Assembly (NCBI GenBank): GCA_947499925.1 | Contig: CANMQR010000029.1 | Span: 1-6,866, forward strand | Reading direction: 5' to 3' | DNA from: Neisseriaceae bacterium | GTDB taxonomy: Bacteria; Pseudomonadota; Gammaproteobacteria; Burkholderiales; UBA11063 | Length of the DNA: 6,866 nt | Shown: in pieces, positions 1 to 6,866 of the stretch | How positions within the stretch are numbered: position 1 is the first letter of the stretch | How the letters are laid out: each line of letters opens with the position of its first letter | The notes under the pieces: model-generated | The model's input: only the letters and a program-made list of their open reading frames with translations | What the model was told of the DNA's origin: nothing | The model's database searches: none | Program-made: the position numbers and the translations under genes

Positions 1-328
1 GCTCACTAATATCAACTCTATTAGGTATGGTGCTTCTTTTATTGCTGCCACACTTATATTTTTTGCCCTGATGTGGCAATAGCTTATATAGTTTTCCATC
101 TGTATCTTTATCATGCCAAATATACTTGTAAATTGTCTTGTGGCTAACTGTTTTTTTAATATCTTTCTTCATCCTACCACTAATTTGTTCAGGTGACCAA
201 TGCTTATTTAACCCCAATATTAAAATAGGTAACTACATTGGGATACTTGATTTGTTAAGTAAAGATATTAATGATAAGGTATATCATGGCATAAGCATTA
301 AAATTTCTTTATCAGTCACATAAATAAG
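1..328 (-). pseudogene. IS30-family transposase remnant, 5' part, degenerate, cut by window edge
   Basis: Read on the minus strand, one frame is open from about 232 down to the left edge and encodes a stretch beginning LGLNKHWSPEQISGRMKKDI, then SHKTIYKYIW, then LYKLLPHQGKKYK. The HWSPEQISGR, S.KTIY.YIW and L...LPH.GKKY blocks are typical of the N-terminal half of IS30-family transposases, ahead of the DDE catalytic core, which would lie outside the window. In the same frame, upstream (higher coordinates), the reading TDKEILMLMP and SLISLLNKSSIPM loosely resembles the start and helix-turn-helix of the family. It is interrupted by stops at 284-286 (TGA) and 233-235 (TAG). The usual stretch between the helix-turn-helix and WSPEQ looks largely missing, so I infer an internal deletion. 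No intact start is seen. Family assignment is fairly sure; the exact left end, the terminal inverted repeat and the state of the catalytic part cannot be judged here. Confidence 0.8.
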
Positions 329-399
329 TCACCATAGAGGTAGCTAAAATAAAATATTAAGGCTACTTCTCATCAAAATATAGATTTACCCAAGACTCA

Positions 400-3300
400 C
401 TAATTAACAAACTCACGAGCATTTAGGAATAGTTTAAACCAAGGCCCCATTTCACCCCATGATTTTTCATGCCATGACATTTGTTGTGTCCTAAAAGTTC
501 TTTCGGGATGTGGCATTAATATCGTAAAGCGTCCGTCAGTATTACATACTCCTGCTACTCCTTTTGGCGAGCCATTTGGGTTGTATGGGTAGGTTTCGCT
601 TATTTCACCTGAATTATCAATATATTGAATAGCTATATCAACATTATCTAGATGAGATTTATTACTAAAGTTTGCATAACCCTCACCGTGAGATACAATT
701 ACTGGAATTTGTGAGCCATGCATCCCTTTGAATAATACTGATGGAGATTTAGCAATCTCTGCCATTACTACACGAGCTTCAAATTGTGAGGAAATATTTT
801 TCCCAAAGCGTGGGAAATTATCAGCACCTGGAATAATCGGTGCTAAATGAGCCATTACTTGGCAGCCATTACATACGCCAAGTCCAAAGGTTTCTTTGCG
901 GTTAAAGAAGTTACTGAACTCTTCTTTTAAGTGTGAATTAAACAATATACTATTAGCAAACCCAAGTCCAGCTCCAAGTACATCACCATAACTAAATCCA
1001 CCGCAAATAGCAATCCCGACAAAATCTTTTAGACTGACGCGGCTACTTAAAATATCGTTTAGGTGGACATCAATAGCATTAAATCCAGCTTTAACAAAAG
1101 CAGCAGCCATTTCTACATGCCCATTAACACCTTGTTCACGTAATATTGCAATTCGTGGCTTAGTTAAACGAAGAGCAGGAGCTTGTTTTATGTTAAAACT
1201 AAGTTTTGCAAATAAACCAGTATTCGTACTTTCTAGAAGTTCAAACTCACTCTTGGCACATACTGGGTTATCACGAAGTTTTTGCATGCTATAGCTTATA
1301 TTACTCCAAGATTGTTGAAGTTTGAGGCGATTTTCGTGTAATATTAATTGATCATTGTTATGGATAACTAGTTTATCGTCTTTAATAGTTATAGTTCCCA
1401 AATCTTGGATATTTAAGTCTAAACTATTGCCAAGATTTTTAATCGTATCAAGTTTATCATCGGCTACTTGTAGCGCAACCCCAATTTCTTCATTAAACAA
1501 AAATTCAATTGGGTTTTGAGTATTTAGTTTAATTGCCATTCCGATACGACTAGCGAATATCATTTCACATAAGGTAACTATCAATCCACCATCTGATCTA
1601 TCATGATAAGACAAAATATCATCATGGGTTTGGATTAGAAAATTACATAGGTTTTTTAGTTGCTCTAGCTTATCGACATCAGGTGTTGCACCACCAATAT
1701 CATGGTAGCACTCTTGTAATATACTTGCTCCCATTCGAGTTTGATTATCTAAACTTACTAAAATAAGTCTACTGTTTTGATTTGCTACTAGTTCAGGGGT
1801 TATATGAGAAGCAACATCATTAGTGGTTGCAAAAGCAGAAATAATAACTGATACTGGTGAAATTACTTCTTTATTATGTCCATTATCTTGCCATTTCATT
1901 TTCATGGAAAGCGAATCTTTACCCACGGGAATTGCAATATTTAGTAGCTTACATGTTTGGCTTACTGCTTCTACTGTTTGGTAGAGTAGAGCGTCTTGGT
2001 TATGGCTGCCACAGCTGGCCATCCAGTTTGCGGATAGTTTAATATCATTAAGGTTTGTTATCTTACTACCTAGAATATTGGTTAGGCTCTCAGCTATGGC
2101 AAGACGACCAGATGCTCTTGCATTTAATATAGCAACTGGGGTTTTTTCCCCAATAGCCATTACTTCACCAGATTTATTTAACATCCCAAAAGCTGTAATT
2201 GCATAATTAGATACGGGGACTTGCCATTTGCCAACCATTTGATCTCGTACGGTATTACCACCAACACTTCTATCACCAATTGTGATTAAAAAAGATTTGT
2301 TTGCAACAGTTGGGTGAGCTATTACTTTATATAGAGCTTCTTCAATTTTAAGTTTTTTGGTATCTAATTGACTAGCTATATTCTTTGGAGTATAAGTTAC
2401 GTTTTTAATGGTTTTAGGTGGCTTACCAAGCAGTATATCAGTATCCATATTTATCGGAGTATTATTAAATTTGGTATCGTTTAATATCAATTGTTTGTCT
2501 GTTGTTGCAACACCCAAAACAGCAAAAGGACAATTTTCGCGTTCACAAATGCTTTTAAATCTATCAAGACTTTGTGGGGATATTGCAAGTACATAGCGTT
2601 CTTGAGATTCATTACACCAAATTTCTAGTGGTGACATACTATTATCGTAGCTTGGTATATTACGTAATTCAAATCGTCCCCCCATATCAGAGCCATGGAC
2701 TAATTCGGGTACAGCATTAGATAAACCACCAGCTCCAACATCATGGATTGATAGGATAGGATTATCGTATCCTAATGAGCAGCAAGTATTAATTACTTCT
2801 TGGCATCTACGCTCAATTTCGGGGTTAGATCTTTGTACCGAATTAAAATCAAGTTCGATTTCATTATCCCCACCAGACATTGAAGAAGCTGAACCACCGC
2901 CTAAACCAATTAGAAACCCAGGGCCGCCAATTTGGATAATTAGAGCTCCCGCAGTAACAGCTTCTTTTTTAACTTGTTCATCTTTGATAGAGCCATAGCC
3001 ACCAGCTAACATAATTGGCTTATGGTAGCCATAATGAATGCCATCAACACTTTCTTCAAAACTTCTAAAGTAACCACATAGGTTAGGGCGGCCAAATTCA
3101 TTATTAAAGCTAGCTGCTCCAATAGGGCCTTGTAACATTATTTCAAGTGCCGATTTGATATGATGCGGTTTACTATAATTAGCATTGAAATTATGTAAGT
3201 TTAGATTAGAGACGCTAAACCCACATAATCCAGCTTTTGGTTTTGAGCCACGACCAGTAGCCCCCTCGTCCCGAATTTCGCCACCACTGCCGGTAGCAGC

Positions 3301-4188
3301 ACCTGCAAATGGCTCTATGGCTGTTGGGTGGTTATGGGTTTCTACTTTCATAATTACGTGATTAGTAGCGGTTTTAAATTGATATTCTTTAGTTTCATAA
3401 TTAGGGTTAATTGCTTCAAAAGTACCACCAGAAATTACGGAGGAATTGTCATTATAAGCAACTAACACATTTTGAGGAGCGTTTTTATAAGTATCTTTTA
3501 TCAATTGAAATAGGGTTTTTTGTTCCTTCTCTCCATTTATAATAAATTCAGCATTAAAAATCTTATGGCGACAGTGTTCGCTGTTGGCTTGTGCAAACAT
3601 CATTAGTTCAACATCAGTAATGTTTTTATTGATTTTGGTGTAGTTATCAAAGAGATAATCTACTTCATCGCTTGATAAGGCTAATCCCATTTTCTGGTTA
3701 GCTTCTTCTAGAATTGTTTTACCATGAGTTAGAATATCTATTTCAGTATATGTAGTACCGTCATTATTTAGAAACAATTGCTCTAACTGTTTTTTGTCAG
3801 TGACTATTGATTCAGTCATTCTGTCATGAAGTGAATCCGTTATGTTATTGAGATTCACATCTGCTTGATAATAAATACTTTTTTCAATACGGGATATGTC
3901 ATTTAGGCCGCAGCGGTAAGCGATTTCAGTTGCTTTTGAAGACCAAGCAGAGATTGTTCCAAAACGAGGGGTAATTATTACATTATTACTATTAATATTT
4001 ATAGTTTTAATTAGACTACCACTTAGTAGAAGCTCGAGTTTTTGTATGGTTTTGTCATTTAGTGGTTTTGGAGATAGTATGAAATATAATTCATTACTTT
4101 TGAGGCTTTCGTCATTTAGAGTTTTTGATAGTTTAGCTATTCTAAATTCAGATAGTGCATTTTGTCCGTATATTATAGTTTGTTGCAT
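400..4188 (-). CDS. purL: Phosphoribosylformylglycinamidine synthase, large single-chain form
   Basis: This cytosolic enzyme carries out the fourth step of de novo purine synthesis: FGAR + glutamine + ATP to FGAM + glutamate + ADP + Pi. The protein from this start has 1262 residues, close to the roughly 1290 of the proteobacterial single-chain type. In order: a PurS-like N-terminal domain (about 1-150); a linker with NSEHCRHK (202-209); the first synthetase half with ETHNHPTAIEPF (283-294), DVGAGGLSNA (483-492) and PLEIWCNESQERY (520-532); the second half with DRSVGGNTVRDQ (639-650) and HDRSDGGL (862-869); and a class I glutaminase domain (about 1011-1262). The likely catalytic triad is Cys1106 in GVCNGC with His1227 and Glu1229 in MPHPER. 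The frame is unbroken and ends in TAG. I chose the start at 4188 because MQQTIIYGQNALSEFRIAKL aligns with the usual family beginning. Its ribosome site is weak (AAAAGAAAA). An in-frame ATG at 4302 (1300 residues) would add a basic, non-homologous 38-residue leader. The gene is divergent from groES. No PurR-like operator was recognised. Confidence 0.97.
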   Translation of the reverse strand: MQQTIIYGQNALSEFRIAKLSKTLNDESLKSNELYFILSPKPLNDKTIQKLELLLSGSLIKTININSNNVIITPRFGTISAWSSKATEIAYRCGLNDISRIEKSIYYQADVNLNNITDSLHDRMTESIVTDKKQLEQLFLNNDGTTYTEIDILTHGKTILEEANQKMGLALSSDEVDYLFDNYTKINKNITDVELMMFAQANSEHCRHKIFNAEFIINGEKEQKTLFQLIKDTYKNAPQNVLVAYNDNSSVISGGTFEAINPNYETKEYQFKTATNHVIMKVETHNHPTAIEPFAGAATGSGGEIRDEGATGRGSKPKAGLCGFSVSNLNLHNFNANYSKPHHIKSALEIMLQGPIGAASFNNEFGRPNLCGYFRSFEESVDGIHYGYHKPIMLAGGYGSIKDEQVKKEAVTAGALIIQIGGPGFLIGLGGGSASSMSGGDNEIELDFNSVQRSNPEIERRCQEVINTCCSLGYDNPILSIHDVGAGGLSNAVPELVHGSDMGGRFELRNIPSYDNSMSPLEIWCNESQERYVLAISPQSLDRFKSICERENCPFAVLGVATTDKQLILNDTKFNNTPINMDTDILLGKPPKTIKNVTYTPKNIASQLDTKKLKIEEALYKVIAHPTVANKSFLITIGDRSVGGNTVRDQMVGKWQVPVSNYAITAFGMLNKSGEVMAIGEKTPVAILNARASGRLAIAESLTNILGSKITNLNDIKLSANWMASCGSHNQDALLYQTVEAVSQTCKLLNIAIPVGKDSLSMKMKWQDNGHNKEVISPVSVIISAFATTNDVASHITPELVANQNSRLILVSLDNQTRMGASILQECYHDIGGATPDVDKLEQLKNLCNFLIQTHDDILSYHDRSDGGLIVTLCEMIFASRIGMAIKLNTQNPIEFLFNEEIGVALQVADDKLDTIKNLGNSLDLNIQDLGTITIKDDKLVIHNNDQLILHENRLKLQQSWSNISYSMQKLRDNPVCAKSEFELLESTNTGLFAKLSFNIKQAPALRLTKPRIAILREQGVNGHVEMAAAFVKAGFNAIDVHLNDILSSRVSLKDFVGIAICGGFSYGDVLGAGLGFANSILFNSHLKEEFSNFFNRKETFGLGVCNGCQVMAHLAPIIPGADNFPRFGKNISSQFEARVVMAEIAKSPSVLFKGMHGSQIPVIVSHGEGYANFSNKSHLDNVDIAIQYIDNSGEISETYPYNPNGSPKGVAGVCNTDGRFTILMPHPERTFRTQQMSWHEKSWGEMGPWFKLFLNAREFVN

Positions 4189-4276
4189 AGATTTTCTTTT
4201 GAATACATTTACATTTGCTGTAGGTATATATTGTCGCTGATTTTGGTATGAATTTGTAAAAAATTTATTTTTAGCT

Positions 4277-4304
4277 CTTGAAATATGTCTCAATAGTACC
4301 ATAT
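4277..4304 (+). promoter_or_regulatory. Heat-shock (sigma-32/RpoH) promoter for groES-groEL
   Basis: The -35 element CTTGAAA (4277-4283) matches the sigma-32 consensus exactly. After a 13-bp spacer comes TACCATAT (4297-4304), which agrees with CCCCATNT at every specified position except the first two. Spacing is in the accepted range. Transcription would start near 4311, giving a groES leader of roughly 86 nt. This fits the known heat-shock control of groESL in proteobacteria. The site overlaps the first codons of the longer purL reading, which is an extra argument for the shorter purL start. It is assigned by motif and position only. Confidence 0.75.
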
Positions 4305-4330
4305 ACCACCATAAGAGGTATGTTAATAAA

Positions 4331-4361
4331 TTATGTATAAAGCCATGTGTTTTATATGTAA
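4331..4361 (+). promoter_or_regulatory. AU-rich hairpin (dyad) in the groES leader
   Basis: Bases 4331-4341 (TTATGTATAAA) can pair with 4351-4361 (TTTATATGTAA) over 11 positions, nine Watson-Crick and two G-U. A further G-U and a C-G pair (4342/4350 and 4343/4349) would close a five-base loop. The two central wobbles would become A-C mismatches in the opposite transcript, so the fold favours the groES mRNA. It lies about 20 nt after the predicted start of transcription and 35 nt before the groES ATG, leaving the ribosome site free. It could stabilise the mRNA, act as a dyad operator at the DNA level, or simply reflect AT-rich sequence. Its role is unknown. Confidence 0.4.
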
Positions 4362-4362
4362 G
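4334..4362 (-). promoter_or_regulatory. Weak candidate sigma-70 promoter for purL
   Basis: On the minus strand CTTACA (4357-4362) and TATACA (4334-4339) are separated by 17 bp. Each matches four of six consensus positions. Transcription would start near 4327, just upstream of the longer purL start and about 140 bp before the preferred one. The elements coincide with the AT-rich dyad of the groES leader, so the match may be accidental. No better purL promoter was found in 4189-4396. Confidence 0.25.
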
Positions 4363-4396
4363 CAGGAATTAATTTTTTATTATGAGGAGTTCTTAA

Positions 4397-4687
4397 ATGG
4401 CGTCTATAAAGCCTTTACATGATCGCGTAGTTGTTGAACGCGTTGAAGCAGAAGAAAAAACCGCTTCAGGGATAATATTAGCGGCTAGTGCTGTTGAAAA
4501 ACCTGATATGGGTGTTGTTATTGCTGCTGGAGATGGAAAAGTTTTGGATAATGGTAGCAAAATTGGTATGAGTGTTAAAGTTGGTGATAAAGTTCTTTTT
4601 GGTAAGTATGCAGGTCAAGCTGTAAAATTAGATAATAAAGAATTTTTAATCATGCGTGAAGATGATATTTTAGGCGTTATAGCTTAA
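4397..4687 (+). CDS. groES: Co-chaperonin GroES (Hsp10)
   Basis: GroES forms the heptameric lid that closes the GroEL chamber in the cytosol and drives ATP-dependent protein folding. The 96-residue length is normal. It opens with the family signature [14 protein letters not shown] (residues 4-17). The mobile loop follows at about 18-34 and contains SGIIL, the hydrophobic tripeptide region that docks on GroEL apical domains; the first residue of the usual GGI/GGV motif is Ser here. The core motif [14 protein letters not shown] (about 60-73) and the ending EDDILGVIA are canonical. The start is fixed by homology and by a strong ribosome site, GAGGAG at 4384-4389, seven bases before the ATG. It is the first gene of a two-gene operon, with groEL beginning 21 bp after its stop, and is preceded by a sigma-32-type promoter. 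Nothing in the sequence suggests loss of function. Confidence 0.98.
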   Translation: MASIKPLHDRVVVERVEAEEKTASGIILAASAVEKPDMGVVIAAGDGKVLDNGSKIGMSVKVGDKVLFGKYAGQAVKLDNKEFLIMREDDILGVIA

Positions 4688-4696
4688 TTTTTATAA

Positions 4697-6355
<1,659 letters not shown>

Positions 6356-6380
6356 AGTCATTCATTAGGGCATGTATTTC

Positions 6381-6408
6381 CGTCATATAAGGGAAGGCTG
6401 GGATCCAT
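6381..6408. repeat. Degenerate 28-bp intergenic repeat, copy 1
   Basis: This copy starts CGTCAT and ends AAGGCTGGGATCCAT. It matches copy 2 at 21 of 28 positions without gaps, with the differences clustered in the left arm. Because the left arm has diverged, this copy cannot form the hairpin that copy 2 forms. It resembles the widespread class of proteobacterial intergenic repeats of the form GTCATCCC...GGGATCCA. Confidence 0.6.
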
Positions 6409-6415
6409 ATAAGTC

Positions 6416-6443
6416 AGTCATCCCATCGAAGGATGGGATCCAT
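6416..6443. repeat. 28-bp intergenic repeat, copy 2, with perfect hairpin
   Basis: Within this copy ATCCCATC (6420-6427) and GATGGGAT (6432-6439) are perfect inverted arms around a GAAG loop, an 8-bp stem closed by C(GAAG)G. The first uninterrupted T tract after it (6460-6463) lies about 20 nt downstream, too far for a normal rho-independent terminator, and there is no T tract on the other side. I therefore call it a dispersed palindromic repeat that may protect the groESL mRNA end, not a proven terminator. The TGGGAT of copy 1 (6399-6404) could pair instead with ATCCCA of this copy (6420-6425). Confidence 0.65.
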
Positions 6444-6498
6444 GCCCTTGCTCTATATATTTTGGGGGTTAGAAAGCTTTAATATAGCAATCTAATCT

Positions 6499-6866
6499 CT
6501 AAGATATACCATTAATATTTGTTGTAAGCTCCAGTGGCTGATAGTGTTTTAAAAATTCAAAGTGTTCTGATACTACATTATAATCCTTATCCCAGAAAAT
6601 AATACTACAAGAAATATCTAATAAATTTTTAGCTTGGTATAACTCATCATTTGGTTTGACAAATTCAATGAATTCGTGCTCAATGCTAATATCAGGTTTT
6701 CTAATTTTTTGTACTATACCATTAATGTAAGGAAAGTTCAAAAAACCTGCATAAATGTTTCGTTGATGTATAGCAATTTTATTGGTTAAGCCCATTTGTA
6801 TTAAGTAATGAGTTTCTTCAATATTAACACCAAACACTTTTTCATATACATTGGTAATTAATGCAC
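6499..6866 (-). CDS. Hypothetical protein, C-terminal part (5' end beyond window)
   Basis: I do not recognise this protein. The frame is open from the right edge to a TAG at 6499-6501, giving at least 121 residues (about ALITNVYEKVFGVNIEETHY at the left, ending LELTTNINGIS). A GTG at 6835-6837 could serve as an internal start for 112 residues, but it has no convincing ribosome site and the frame stays open above it, so I treat the gene as truncated by the window. The sequence is a mix of hydrophobic and charged residues typical of a soluble alpha/beta protein. There is no membrane segment, Cys cluster, nucleotide-binding loop or repeat in the visible part; a Phe/Tyr/Ile-rich tract with HEFIEFVKPNDELYQAK lies near the middle. 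It is convergent with groEL, separated by a 143-bp spacer. Composition is AT-rich like its neighbours. That it is real coding sequence is likely from length and normal residue balance, but not certain. Confidence 0.6.
   Translation of the reverse strand, partial: ALITNVYEKVFGVNIEETHYLIQMGLTNKIAIHQRNIYAGFLNFPYINGIVQKIRKPDISIEHEFIEFVKPNDELYQAKNLLDISCSIIFWDKDYNVVSEHFEFLKHYQPLELTTNINGIS

Larger units (their letters stand above)
6367..6448. repeat. 82-bp unit bounded by 8-bp inverted repeats, behind groEL
   Basis: AGGGCATG (6367-6374) and CATGCCCT (6441-6448) are perfect inverted repeats that bracket the two degenerate direct repeats between groEL and the next, convergent gene. A transcript through here could fold with these arms as an outer stem and the inner hairpin nested inside. 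It may be a small dispersed intergenic element or a complex 3' end for groESL. The arms are short, so chance is possible. Confidence 0.35.

Noticed and set aside
138..323. Forward-strand 61-codon open frame with a hydrophobic, signal-like start
   Set aside because: It lies antisense to the IS30 transposase remnant, has no ribosome site worth noting, and its hydrophobicity is explained by the AT-rich opposite strand.
340..366. Possible purL terminator: GTAGC and GCTAC inverted arms
   Set aside because: Only five pairs with a 17-base loop and no T tract following on the purL strand; too weak to call.
1857..2596. Two short forward open frames (1857-2042 and 2408-2596)
   Set aside because: Both are antisense to well-conserved purL synthetase coding sequence and have no recognisable product.
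4046..4240. Forward open frame of 64 codons upstream of groES
   Set aside because: It is antisense to the purL N-terminal region, with low-complexity content and no ribosome site; it is a shadow of purL.
4189..4302. Targeting or signal peptide on PurL (basic, Asn/Gln-rich leader in the longer reading)
   Set aside because: PurL is cytosolic, the leader has no hydrophobic core, and the downstream start fits the family better.
4303..4396. CIRCE operator for HrcA upstream of groES
   Set aside because: Neither TTAGCACTC nor GAGTGCTAA, nor a recognisable variant pair at 9-bp spacing, is present.
6381..6443. CRISPR-like array
   Set aside because: Only two degenerate copies 7 bp apart, with no spacer-length gaps and no cas genes nearby.

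Overview
The window is AT-rich chromosomal DNA from a bacterium, most likely a low-GC betaproteobacterium. The chaperonin sequences support this: GroEL has 548 residues in E. coli register, and its equatorial and apical segments read like betaproteobacterial GroEL. GroES has 96 residues and the loop and roof wording of that group. A Neisseriales-type organism is possible, but I cannot fix the genus from sequence alone. This is mostly a housekeeping region, and I found no convincing new multi-gene system in it.

Layout from left to right: (1) 1-328, minus strand: the decayed 5' part of an IS30-family transposase, with in-frame stops and a probable internal deletion, running off the left edge. 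(2) 400-4188, minus strand: purL, the large single-chain phosphoribosylformylglycinamidine synthase of de novo purine synthesis, intact with all expected motifs. An upstream in-frame start at 4302 would add 38 residues that do not look like PurL. (3) 4189-4396: a divergent control region. It holds a very good sigma-32-type heat-shock promoter pointing at groES, an AU-rich hairpin in the groES leader and a weak candidate purL promoter. (4) 4397-6355, plus strand: the groES-groEL operon, complete, with a 21-bp gap and good ribosome binding sites. (5) 6356-6498: a short convergent intergenic spacer with two degenerate copies of a 28-bp repeat, one of which forms a perfect 8-bp hairpin, enclosed by an 8-bp inverted repeat. 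(6) 6499 to the right edge, minus strand: the C-terminal part of a protein I do not recognise.

GroES and GroEL form one folding machine and are co-transcribed. purL is a metabolic gene that only shares the divergent upstream region with them. The heat-shock promoter is the clearest regulatory signal. No CIRCE (HrcA) operator was seen, so sigma-32 control is the best reading. The points most worth checking are the purL start, the groES leader hairpin and the repeat pair behind groEL.
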